Source: Oreocharis arfaki (taxonomy: Eukaryota > Chordata > Aves > Passeriformes > Paramythiidae). From it: a stretch of 64,000 nucleotides of DNA. Below the pieces are notes generated by a model that searched no databases, was not told where the DNA came from, and worked only from the letters and a program-made list of their open reading frames with translations. Of the stretch, positions 49,401 to 58,600 are shown piece after piece. The position numbers and the translations under genes were made by a program. Each line of letters opens with the position of its first letter. Position 1 is the stretch's first letter. The stretch is taken from assembly GCA_013398015.1 (NCBI GenBank), contig VZRR01010747.1, forward strand, positions 62,001-126,000, read 5' to 3'.

Positions 49401-52400
49401 TATTTGTTCCAAGGAAAGCAGGCAGCCAGGTCCTGGAGAAGAGGCAATCTGGGCATTCCTGACATCCCTCCTCCACTCAGAGGGAAGAGGGACAAGTGGC
49501 CACCAAGATAAGCAGCTACAAGGGACTGCTGTATCTCTGGCTGTGCCTCCAGGGTTTAAATCGGCCCTTGGGAACATGCTGAGACACTTTTCTCTTAACA
49601 AAATGACCGGGGGAAAGCACATAAAGCAGGAGAGCTGCATTTTAACCTCTTCATCACACAGAGGTTCCTCCCCAAACTCCCCTCAGGAGAGGATACCATC
49701 AGCCACAGTAAAATTGCAAGGTAATCAAGATAAAGTTCAAGCTAAAGCACTTTCTTCACTTGTTTCTGAGGTGATGTGGTCATTCTGCACCTGCTGCTCT
49801 CCTGTCCCTATGAATCAAGCTTACAAGACACAGGAAAATAATATCTGACACCTTTATTCTCCTAAACACATGCAGCATATCAGAGGCTGAACTAATATTT
49901 CCTCCACTCCCCACTTCCATCCTACAAACAAATCCACCCCAAACCCCTAGTTTTGCTTTTGCACACAAACAATTAAGTGTTTCACCAGTGGGAGAGGGCA
50001 GTTTTTCAATCGTGGCTGTTATTATTTGACTGTAAGAGGAATAAATACCTGCAGCACATCTGCTCTCTCAACACCACTGTGCAATTACTCCATGACAAAG
50101 CCGGCACAGACAATAACAACCTGCTCATTAAAAACAGGCATAACAAGGCTAAAAAAAGTGGGAAAACAGAGAAAATTTCATGTCACAAGCTCAGACCTCC
50201 CCACTTATTTAAAAAAAAAAAAAAAAAAANNNNNNNNNNNNNNNNNNNNNNNNNNNNNNNNNNNNNNNNNNNNNNNNNNNNNAAAAAAAAAAAAAAAAAA
50301 AAAAGAGAAGCCACTTGGTTAAAGTGCTTTCCTCCAGGCCAGGTCTGATAAGGCTACTGGGAGGTCGTGCTGACTCACCATGAGCTAAGGGAAAACAGGC
50401 ACTGATTAGAAACTGCAAACATACACCATAAAACAACAGGAACTTTCAAGCAAAATGTGTATGTTAGTGTTTTTCTCCCCTTAATCCTCTCCTATCACCA
50501 CAGCAATGACCAAACCCTCTTGAACACAAAGATCCTGCTCTCAGCCTCCCTCTCAGCTTCCCACTCCTGCTTTAACACAGCTGAGCACTCCAAAGGATTT
50601 CATGGAAGTTATTTGGTGCACAAGTGACAGAAGGCAGCACTAGGCACTGGAGAGATGATGTTTTGGTGTTTTTCTAATACAACAGTACATCAATAAGCAC
50701 CAAAACTGGGACCAGTGTGCAACAGGTCTGCCTAAGCAAGTTATGTATTCTATTACTCACGGGGTAATCCTGCTGAGTTACGTATTTTAATGAACAAGTT
50801 TACCAGTGGATTTGTAAATATAACATATACTTAAACTGCAAAAGCCTTAACAATAATACCTCACATTGACCTGGCTGGCACCTCCCTCGGGGAAAAAAAA
50901 AAACAAAAACAAAACCACAGCCCAATTTTCATTTTTAAATAGATGGCAGCCCTAAACAAGCTTTCAATGACAAGGGACAAAACCTACTGTACAAAGGGAT
51001 GGCTTTTCAGTGCACTTGTGTAGAGGTATCTCACAGGGAGACACAGACAGCCAAGGAGGGTGAACTTTACCCTGACCAAGAGAACCAGCCCAAGAAACTC
51101 AAATGCCAAGTGAACAGACATGCTGCAGAGCAGGAATTAAATCAGAATACTTAACAGCTGTAGTCAGAGTTAAATAGTGGCTATATTTATAACACAAAGC
51201 TTTCAGACTTCCAACGCTAACTAAAAGAGGTCAGTCTCAGGAAAATAAGAACTAGAAAGCTGTAAAAAATACAATCACTTCAGAAAAAAAAATCTAGGTT
51301 AAACAAAACATAAGAGATACCTGAGCACCATCACTAACCAAACATATTACACAGAGGGGCTGAAGATGTCCTAAATCCATTAACCAAGGATAGCAGAAAT
51401 AGTTGTACTCCAAAATAATTACTAGCAGTATGAAAACCTTTGATCCTCTTTCCCTGGGTGACAGAGTACCAAACTACAGGGGGTGAGACCCCAGGCTCAG
51501 TGAANTACTAGCTATGAAAACCTTTGATCCTCTTTCCCCCTGTGACAGAGTACCAAAAACTACAGGGGGTGACCCCAGGCTCAGTGAAGAGACATTTATC
51601 AATTTGCAGGAGCACCAACAACTGCTCCTGGTTTACCAAGCACATCCCATCTTCCCACACCCTGATAGTCAGGCAAAGGAAATGGTCATTAAGAGGAAGT
51701 CAAACTAATGATCCCACCAGGCCCTTCCACACCCACCCACTGGCCACTTCACACCTTTAAGACCAGCAGAGACCACAACAACCAGCAAGTCCCTGTACAG
51801 CCTTTACTGCTCCTTTTGGTCAAGATTAATTCTCCTCCCTGTTTCTAAAGTAAATTAAATTCTCCAGCTCCCTCAACTCTCTTCAACACCAACAGTGGCA
51901 TTGGAATGAACCAAACGCAGCTGGATTTGGTCCCCAACGTGTAACAGCAAACTGAAAAGTACCTTTACCAAGCAACATTCCAAGAGCTGGGAATCAGAGA
52001 CGGGAAATAACCATAAAACGCTCTGCTCTGAGGGGGAGGGAGAGGCAAAATTCAAGCCATTATTTACACACACTGAAGAAAACCTGGAGCTGCCGAGATG
52101 AAGACAAGGCAGGACCATTATCAGTCAGGAACAATTTAGCCTTGGCCAGAGCAGCGAATAAACATGGCAGGAATACACATGCCAGCATGACAGGCAAAAG
52201 CAGCTAAACCCAAATCCAAAACAGTTGCTAGATAACAAGAACCTGTGCCTGCTTGCTTTTTTCCAAAGCCTGTCCAAACACTGTGCCTGTACATGTTCAA
52301 ACTGGAAATCCCTCTTTCCAATGGGCAACTTAGCTTCCACAACTTCTAACAGGCATCAGTAATATTAAAACAAGGAGTGACAAGTCACCCTTAGCTGGGA

Positions 52401-52606
52401 AAGGGAGAACATTTAGAGCTTATACAAAAGATTCTCGTGCCACACACTGTGCATTCATCCATCCTCAATTAATCCAGAAACTAACATTTTTTCCAGCTCT
52501 CGGGCACAAGGTGGTTGCATGCTGAGGTGGCTGCTTACCTCTCCATCAGCTTCTCCTTATCCCAGTTGAAATGGCTAAGCAGTATTCGAGTGATAGTCGC
52601 CGGATT
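25384..52606 (-). CDS. ARIH1: ARIH1, Ariadne-1 RBR E3 ubiquitin ligase (coding exons 2-14; exon 1 off the right edge)
   Basis: ARIH1 (HHARI) is a RING-between-RING E3 ligase that takes ubiquitin from UBCH7 onto a RING2 cysteine and works with neddylated cullin-RING ligases in the cytosol and nucleus (family knowledge). Thirteen exons join in phase to 1,299 nt, 432 residues plus stop. All junctions are GT-AG. Adding about 125 residues from the missing exon 1 gives the usual 557. In order they encode the rest of the UBA-like domain (exons 2-3), RING1 (CQIC...CGHKFCMQCW; exons 3-5), IBR (exons 6-8), RING2 (exon 10, with the catalytic Cys in [10 protein letters not shown], numbering out to Cys357) and the C-terminal auto-inhibitory Ariadne domain (exons 12-14, ending EKDLWEYIED). 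All expected zinc-ligand cysteines and histidines I checked are present. The only difference from human I noticed is Ser for Pro just before the first RING1 Cys (DMSCQIC), a comparison made from memory. Confidence 0.99.
25892..26018 (+). mobile_element. CR1 LINE 3' fragment
   Basis: It reads GGAAGTGTTCAAGGCCAGGT to CCCTTCCAACCCAAAATAG, in ARIH1 intron 13, antisense to the gene. Confidence 0.82.
26666..26680. repeat. G15 homopolymer
   Basis: 15 consecutive G. Able to form a G-quadruplex; its length may be unreliable in a draft assembly. Confidence 0.9.
28054..28166 (-). CDS. ARIH1: ARIH1 coding exon 13
   Basis: 113 nt beginning [20 protein letters not shown] and ending KVQDKY plus AG. It belongs to the Ariadne domain. 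Donor GTTTGT. Confidence 0.98.
28167..28613 (-). other. ARIH1: ARIH1 intron 12
   Basis: 447 bp intron, over a third of which is a CR1 fragment (28276-28441). Confidence 0.9.
28276..28441 (-). mobile_element. CR1 LINE 3' fragment
   Basis: Reverse orientation: TCACAGAATCCCAGACTG, then CCATGGGCCACCTTCCACTA and GCCTTGAACACTTCTGGGGA. It is flanked by the inverted 10-mers TCACAGAATC and GATTCTGTGA, so a second tiny CR1 end in the opposite direction may abut it. Confidence 0.82.
28614..28874 (-). CDS. ARIH1: ARIH1 coding exon 12
   Basis: 261 nt, 87 codons, from [20 protein letters not shown] to KKNNQSIIFE. It encodes the first part of the Ariadne domain, which packs on RING2 and hides the catalytic Cys. 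Donor GTAGGA. Confidence 0.98.
28875..29618 (-). other. ARIH1: ARIH1 intron 11
   Basis: 744 bp intron. Nothing was recognised in it. Confidence 0.9.
29619..29676 (-). CDS. ARIH1: ARIH1 coding exon 11
   Basis: 58 nt encoding YNCNRYNEDDAKAARDAQE after the base completing Trp. It is separated from exon 10 by only 98 bp. Donor GTGAGT. Confidence 0.98.
29775..29905 (-). CDS. ARIH1: ARIH1 coding exon 10 (RING2, catalytic Cys)
   Basis: 131 nt beginning [20 protein letters not shown] and ending EPHGSA plus TG. The Cys of GGCNHM is the thioester-forming residue (position 357 when 125 upstream residues are assumed). Donor GTGAGT. It is more GC-rich than the neighbouring exons. Confidence 0.98.
29906..36449 (-). 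other. ARIH1: ARIH1 intron 9
   Basis: 6.5 kb intron with a CR1 fragment (31932-32259). The rest shows no repeat or gene that I can identify. Confidence 0.9.
31932..32259 (+). mobile_element. CR1 LINE 3' fragment
   Basis: About 330 bp in sense orientation: AGGAGAGCTGGAGAGGGACT, GATATTGGGAAGGAATTCTT, GGAAGGTGTCCCTGTCCCTG, ending in CCACGATTCTACGATC, a variant of the CR1 terminal 8-mer repeat. It is antisense to ARIH1. Confidence 0.92.
36450..36521 (-). CDS. ARIH1: ARIH1 coding exon 9
   Basis: 72 nt, 24 codons: WLKKWIKKCDDDSETSNWIA then ANTK. It is the IBR-RING2 linker. Donor GTGAGA. Confidence 0.98.
36838..37148 (+). mobile_element. CR1 LINE 3' fragment
   Basis: About 310 bp: GGGAATGGCTTCCCACTGCT, GGGAAGGAATCATTCCCTGT, GTTCTAGTGGAAGGTATCCT, CCCTTCCAACCCAAACCAG. 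It is antisense to ARIH1. Confidence 0.92.
37446..37500 (+). mobile_element. CR1 3' terminal piece
   Basis: A short end reading CAATGATCCCTGGGGGTCCC then TTCCAGCTCAGGATAG and TCTATGATTCTATG, the CR1 terminal repeat. It appears to be a different CR1 subfamily from its neighbours. Confidence 0.78.
37594..37636 (-). CDS. ARIH1: ARIH1 coding exon 8
   Basis: 43 nt encoding FNCGENWHDPVKCK, the end of the IBR (C-NCG-WH-C). Donor GTGAGC. Confidence 0.98.
37637..38117 (-). other. ARIH1: ARIH1 intron 7
   Basis: 481 bp intron, more than half CR1-derived (37786-38048). The CR1 end lies about 70 bp from exon 7. Confidence 0.9.
37786..38048 (+). mobile_element. CR1 LINE 3' fragment (diverged)
   Basis: It reads AATTCCCACTGCCAGAGGCC, GGAAGTGTCCAGGGCCAGGC and GATAGTGGAAGGTGTCCCTG. 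It is more diverged or deleted in the middle than the other copies. It is antisense to ARIH1 and close to exon 7. Confidence 0.85.
38118..38224 (-). CDS. ARIH1: ARIH1 coding exon 7
   Basis: 107 nt beginning [20 protein letters not shown] and ending KCGRQF plus TG. It encodes the IBR zinc ligands. Donor GTAAGA. Confidence 0.98.
38225..38925 (-). other. ARIH1: ARIH1 intron 6
   Basis: 701 bp AT-rich intron. No repeat was recognised. Confidence 0.9.
38926..38992 (-). CDS. ARIH1: ARIH1 coding exon 6
   Basis: 67 nt encoding [20 protein letters not shown] then VE, after one base completing Met. It links RING1 to the IBR. Donor GTGAGT. Confidence 0.98.
38993..41951 (-). other. ARIH1: ARIH1 intron 5
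   Basis: 2.96 kb AT-rich intron. No repeat or gene was recognised. Confidence 0.9.
41952..42007 (-). CDS. ARIH1: ARIH1 coding exon 5
   Basis: 56 nt encoding TISCPAHGCDILVDDNTV plus AT. It completes RING1. Donor GTAAGT. Confidence 0.98.
42008..42357 (-). other. ARIH1: ARIH1 intron 4
   Basis: 350 bp intron with nothing notable. Confidence 0.9.
42358..42450 (-). CDS. ARIH1: ARIH1 coding exon 4
   Basis: 93 nt, 31 codons: YFTGLECGHKFCMQCWSEYL then TTKIMEEGMGQ. It holds the core RING1 zinc ligands (C-GH-FC-QC). Donor GTAAAA. Confidence 0.98.
42451..46467 (-). other. ARIH1: ARIH1 intron 3
   Basis: 4.0 kb intron. A short CR1 3' end at 45220-45290; otherwise no recognised feature. Confidence 0.9.
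45220..45290 (+). mobile_element. CR1 3' terminal piece
   Basis: It reads TTGATGATCCTTGTGGGCCT, TTCCAGCTCAAGGTATTCCA and TGATTCTATGA, the same subfamily type as the piece at 37.45 kb. Confidence 0.8.
46468..46612 (-). CDS. ARIH1: ARIH1 coding exon 3
   Basis: 145 nt beginning YFDGNLEKLFAECHVINPSK and ending CQICYLNYPNS, with a GTGAGT donor. It ends the UBA-like domain and opens RING1 with its first Cys pair. The residue before CQIC is Ser (codon TCC). Confidence 0.98.
50211..50304. other. Assembly gap inside a poly-A tract
   Basis: 19 A, then 53 N (50230-50282), then 22 A. Open frames running through this point are artefacts. Confidence 0.97.
51420..51588 (+). repeat. Duplicated contig ends around a single N
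   Basis: An ~85-bp segment (51420-51504) is repeated nearly identically at 51506-51588, with a lone N between. Both copies contain TATGAAAACCTTTGATCCTC and end CCAGGCTCAGTGAA. They differ by a few small indels (e.g. CAAACTAC vs CAAAAACTAC). Most likely unmerged overlapping contig ends. Confidence 0.88.
52539..52606 (-). CDS. ARIH1: ARIH1 coding exon 2
   Basis: 68 nt encoding NPATITRILLSHFNWDKEKL then ME plus two bases, with a TTCTCCAG acceptor and GTAAGC donor. It is part of the UBA-like domain that binds NEDD8 on cullins. Confidence 0.98.
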
Positions 52607-55600
52607 CTGGAGAAAAAAGAGAAAAACAATCAATAATTGAGTAACCAAGCTGGAGTGAGAACACCAAGCAGAGCTTTGAATAGGCAAAGGGAAAATCAGG
52701 GTGTCTGATAACATTATCTGTTCAGACAATACATGTTTACTGTCATGGACTGGGAAACAGCTGGACTCGACAGATGGACAAATTTAGAAGAAAGAAGAAC
52801 CCCAACTCGCTAAATCCAAGCATCTATATAAAATGAGAATTTGGTTGAAGATTTAAGGATCAGATTAATTACAGCCACCACAGTGCCAACACCTCCACAT
52901 CCAGCATGCCCAGACAATGCAATTCCAGAATGTCTGTAAAACGCAGGAAGGCCTGATTTCCACCCATCATACCCATTTTTGCCACAACCTCCACACCATC
53001 TGCAGAGCAAGAATATTCCAGCTCTGACCATCAAAACACTTGGGCTGAAAACTCTCTCAGAACACAACTGGCTGCCAGTGTAAGACGACAAAGTCCTTGG
53101 GAGACCCCAGATGTTCCTGAAGCACCAAGACAGCCAGAAAACACTCATGAAGCTGTACAGTGAAGGAAAGAAATACAGCCTAGAAAGGTCAGAAAGAAGA
53201 TGGAACATAACAGCTGATTTTCACTTGTGTACAAGCTTTTCTTCCAATTCAATCTGTATCATCCGCCAAGAGTTTGATTGTATGAGAAACACACCAGACC
53301 ACATGGCTTCTGTTACACCCCAGAACCATGTTTTAGCTCCCCAAATCCACTCTCTGGGCTCAGTTTTAGGACCATTTACATGCAAAGGAGACAAGAGCAG
53401 CACCCTGAGATCGGCTTTGTGTACTTTGCCATTTGACACCAAAATGGAAGTTCGCCTCAGGGCCAATGTTCAATGGACGCTCTGAAGCTGTTGAAAAGTA
53501 GGACATAAACCAGCAATGTGATTTCCTGAGCCCTGGAGCTACAGCCACAACTGGATGCTGCCAAAAGCCAATGCTGTCACCCACAGCATCGATCTCACCC
53601 TATCCCTGCATGTCCTGCCCTCACCAGTCCATACCACTACAGCCATTTTACGCTGCAAACACTGGTTCAGAAACTGATCTTCTCTTTTCCTTTAGGTTGC
53701 TTTTTTCATGGAATCAGTTCTCCAATCTATTTGATTGCCTGACCACACAAACAGCTGCATTAGCACAAGGGGAAAGCAGGACAGCCTCTTTCACCACGAA
53801 CACCAACAAAACCTTCACTGAAATAAAGCCCTCGGGTGACAGTGTAATAAGCACAAAGAACCAGTCTAGTGGTTTATTCTAAAAAAAGTGACACTCTGCT
53901 CCTTCTACAGCGTGTTCTGACTCTTATTAATGCCAGCACAGATTGTTTAAAGCCAAACTAAGAATTTTTTTCCAGCTTAAAAAGCCCATGTGAACCAAAG
54001 CAGCTTTAGAAAGGTTAGACGAGATCCCTGATCCAGTCTCTGTGGAGCCCCATAAACAGCTGGGACAGGAGATCCACACAGTATGGGGCAGAAGATACCA
54101 GAAATGGGTATTGCCTAACACTGCAAGGTGACAGTGTGGTTCTGGTCCATATCTGAACCAGTCTCCCAGGTGACAGGGATCCAAGCTTTTCCCCGCAGCA
54201 ACACGAGGTGCCTGGCTGACAAGCACGTGTCACCAGCCCTCCGACAGCATCCCTCCCTCATCCAGCCCTGCAGAGGGGAGCAAGCAGCTCAGCTCTTTCA
54301 AGTCAGTCCTTCCAACAAGAAGCTCTGTGGGAATTTAAGGGTCTCCTTCACCAAAAGGCTCCTCCAGCAGCTTCTTTCGGGGTTTAGTTTCTGATCTTTC
54401 CAGGTTATTTTGTATTTGGGTCTCCACAACATCCTTTTCTGTAACTCTTATCTGTACTATGTAGCAGTACCTAAAAGAGTTCTTAAAAGCTCACTTAGAC
54501 ACAGTTCCTACAGCAATTTAATCAAAGATGAGAATATACCTTAGTAAATAAACCAATCTTGCCTCTAGATTATCTTGGTTATGATACCAGCCCCTGTAAT
54601 TCTCCAGTTATGAGTTTCAGACAGCAAAGCACACAGCTCTTCAACACAAGGAGTCTTCACTCAGCCCAGACACCCGCCAGATGTACAGAAACACACAATT
54701 TTCTTCATTTCTCAAGCAAAGGCATTGAGAGAGCTTTAATTAAAATCAGCCTGAAGTTCTGTCCTACCTTCTGCCACAGCAGCCCACTTGGCCACTTATT
54801 AAGGCTTCTGGGAATACCTATTAATCACTTAATAGGCTAAGAGGCAGCGGAGGTAGCGGTCTCTGGCTGACTTTTTAAAGAGACAGGTTTCCCCTGCACT
54901 GAAGGAAAAGTTATGGTACATGGATAAGAAACTCGAACGGTCTGCAGTGATTATTAAGTACAACAAGGCTGATCCAGCAAATACTGCTCCCCAAAGGACA
55001 TGTGGATGGAAAGGACAAGAGGGCTTCATCTGTGGTTTCTCTATTTTCCCACCACACAGGCACTGCGGTTTTCCAAAAGTTTCCCTAGGTCAGAGCCCCC
55101 AGGTATCCCAGCACTGTGAGGTCAGGGTACAAAACTGGACGTTATTTAGGATTGTACTGTTGGCTCGGTGTACTATCACCTTCTCCTGGCTTGCTGGGCT
55201 CCAGATTCCTCCAGCACAATTGGGTGAACATATAAAAAAAGAAAGGAAACGCCAGCAGCATGACATGCTCCCACCAGAAGTAGCTGGGCTGCCTGCTTTC
55301 ACTGCCTGCCACATCCCAGATGCAGCATTCAAACCTCCTCTGACTGTTTCCCAGATACAGAAGGCAAGGATTAACACAGCCCTGCCCTTGCTCATCCCTG
55401 GACAGGGATACAGTCTGAGCTGGCAGCACACAGGGAGCACAGAAGACTGGGAGGGAGGCAACTAAGGGGCAAACCAGAGTTAAATACAAATGCCAAAAGT
55501 TCTGGCATGAAGAATGATTGCTCCCATCTGAGACCAGGCACACCATCATGGAACAGATATTCCATGGGAAGAGCTCACATGCACACACTTCCCTCACAGT

Positions 55601-58600
55601 TATTCTGGAGCAGCGCTGGAGGAGTCAAGCACGGCATCCACCCCAGTGAGAGCTGTGTCCTGTACCTTGGGCACACAGGGTTAACACCACCAACATAATG
55701 TGGTATTTCAACACCAGTTCTACTCCAGCTTTCACCAACCCTCAGCCATCGCTTTGGACACTCATGCTGCAAAAATTAATGGAATACCCAAATACTGGGT
55801 TGCACAGCACTGGGAAGTCACAGGCTGTGTTCTGCCTCCTCGTTTGGCACACAGGATTATTTCCTACGAGTGACACCACACAGATTAGTTATGAACAGGC
55901 TCCGCTGCTGCTCAGACGGGATTACTCCCGAGGCTGCGAGAGCGCGCTCCTACTAAGGCTATTTTCTGTTTACAAAGACGAATTTCCCAACAGAAAGCAG
56001 CCAGGGACGGATGGCAAGCAAGGGAACAGCCAACACATTTTCCTCCAAACGTGTCTGATGAAAGCTGAAACAGCAGATCTCACTTACAGCAGCCTCCTAC
56101 TAAATTTTACATGTCGGAGCCGAGGCGGATTGCCTGGAGCCGAGGGCAGTGAGCCTGTTGATATCCAGATAGGAACAAACCTGAGGAAAGCAGCCATTTT
56201 GTTGAAATTCTCTGGACACTTCAAAAGATTCCCTAACAAAACATTCCGAATAAAGCTCTGCCCAGAGAGAAACACCCTCAGGCCTTCAGCAGGGATATTT
56301 TTTTTTTTTTTGGGCTAACAAAGCAACCAAGTCCCACATATGCTTCAAACAAATTCCACTCCACCACAGCTTTTCACTGGAGGTATTTACATTTACTGTC
56401 CTTATCTATGTTGCCATGCTCCAGCACACCGATGCAAGCAGGAGATACAGCAATAGGAAGCCCTACAACGGTCTGGACTTCACCAAAGAAGCGTTATTAA
56501 TTCAAATAAAACTCCTTAATTCAATAGAATTTAATTCAACTGGAAGCTTCATCAGTGATAAGAGTTAGACTTCTTTTTGCTGTCAAAATAAGAAAGAATG
56601 AATCAGAAGAAAGAATCTGGATGCACATAAATGCATAAATGAATTATAAACTAAATATTATTACAACATTAGCTTGAATCAGAATTTCCAAGCAGCACAG
56701 TTTGCTGAATGACAGTTGGGAGCATTTGATCCATTCATGTTTCCATCCATCAAGACGAGCTGCATGGTTAATTCCTGATGTTATTACCAAGAAAAGTACA
56801 GTTCAGCTTCTCCTCACGTACTGGGAGTCAGCTCCTGGTTCAGTTTCAGCATTTACTACAAATAAAAATCATTTAAGAACAACTTAAGCTCAGTTCTCCA
56901 GCAAAATCCTTTCCCACCTCCTGAAGACACAATACTGATAAATTCTTTGTTTTGTTTCTTTCCATGTCATGGCCAGTTTTGTTTTCTACCCATGGCAGCT
57001 TCAGCATTCTCACAGTTTTTATCCCAACTGCAGCATCTCCATCCCAGTAACAGAGGCTTTTACAGCAATAAGGGTTTGATACCGCTTCCAGCTGGGTTTT
57101 CTACACAATTGCTTTGCACTTGTGAATCCAAGCAGATGCTCCAGAAACGCTGGCTTTGCCCAAGCCTCAGAACTCTGTACAGGGTTCAAATCTCAGCAGT
57201 GTCCACTGCTGTATTCCATAGGGACACAAGACTGGGTTTACACTCCCCCAGCAAAAGTGGGGGATGGTTTCACATCAGCTGACAAGAATGAGGGTTTGGC
57301 TTGGTGGAGGAGCTAAGAGCCATCACAAGCTAATGCTGGTCTGAAGCCAAGCAGCACAAACATCTGCTCCAGTGAAGTGGCACCTGGGGACAGCCGTCAC
57401 ACCACCACTGTAAATATTTAACCAGCCAAACCCCCAGGGTTTGCAACAGTAGAGCACCAAGTGGAAATGCTCGCTGCCCAGCATCTCCAAGGTCTGTCAC
57501 GTGCACACCGTGCCATGGGAGAAGCGCTGATAAATAACCCACAGGTCATGTTTTACGGCAGCAAGGAGAGGAGGAGCAACCCCACCATGAGAGACTGTCA
57601 CCAGCGCCACACACCAGGCACCAAAGAGCTGCTTCATCACATAATAACCAAGGGGCACCAGCCCAAAATTCTGCAATAACCTGGTATTTGCTCCACTTGT
57701 ACCCTCCGCTCTTCACTTGCACCTCTCCCAGCCTCACACAGATCATCTCAGATATAAAGATACAGCTAGAAAGTGTCTTAAATCAGCTTTTAACCTGCTA
57801 AAACACATCACAGTATAACTGTCAACAAAAGGTTTGCACTGTTCTGCAAGTGCACTGAGTGACCTTCATTTGTGGAGATCCATTCACATCCATTCTTCCA
57901 GGAGACAATTACAGGAAATCTTACAAGCACAAAACCTCATTTCTAGCAGCTTAATAAAATTCCCAGGAAGCCAGCAGAGAAGATGAGATCCAAGCGTTGA
58001 GTACTTCCAGGACGTGACCTCAAACTTGCTAGTTTTTAACCACCACCAACTGAGCACTCCAAGAAGTTGCTGGAAAACTTACGTGTAATCTAATATTCCC
58101 TGGCTCGATTACAGCCAGAACATGAGAGGGCTGCTGCGAGAAGAGGACAACAGCTAAACGGATCAATCTGCCAACCCATCCATGCTCTCCCCCCTCTGCC
58201 ATCCCCTGGGGTCTGGGAGAGAATCACACCATGGGACGTTTCTGCCGCTGCCATTTCAGGGTTCACAGGGACAGCACAACACACTGGTGGATCTCACATA
58301 CTTCTCATCTGCCCATCAGAGATAATAATAACATCAGTTCTGCTCATTCTCTGTACCCCACTGCGGGGATGCTCTTTGCATCTTACATACCACTGAAGCC
58401 ATATTAGAAGACTTGCGTTAGAACTCTAAACCACCCGAAAATGTACCAGTTTCCTGCCATTTCCGAACAACTCCAGAAGAAGCTACTCCCTGTGACTGCT
58501 GTCATCTGCTGTCGTCCATCTGGCATTTGTCACCTCAGTGTAACTCCCCATTAACATATACAGAGCCTCCCACTTCGAAACTGATCATCTCCTTAGCTCC

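Larger units (their letters stand above)
46613..52538 (-). other. ARIH1: ARIH1 intron 2
   Basis: 5.9 kb intron. It contains both assembly breaks: the poly-A/N gap (50211-50304) and the duplicated contig ends around the single N at 51505. Confidence 0.9.

Noticed and set aside
49977..50348. Open frames crossing the N gap
   Set aside because: They exist only because N and poly-A translate as X and Lys.
56300..56311. T12 run at the end of the 55.7-56.3 kb frame, as the poly-A of an inverted retrocopy
   Set aside because: No parent gene was recognised and no target-site duplication is visible.
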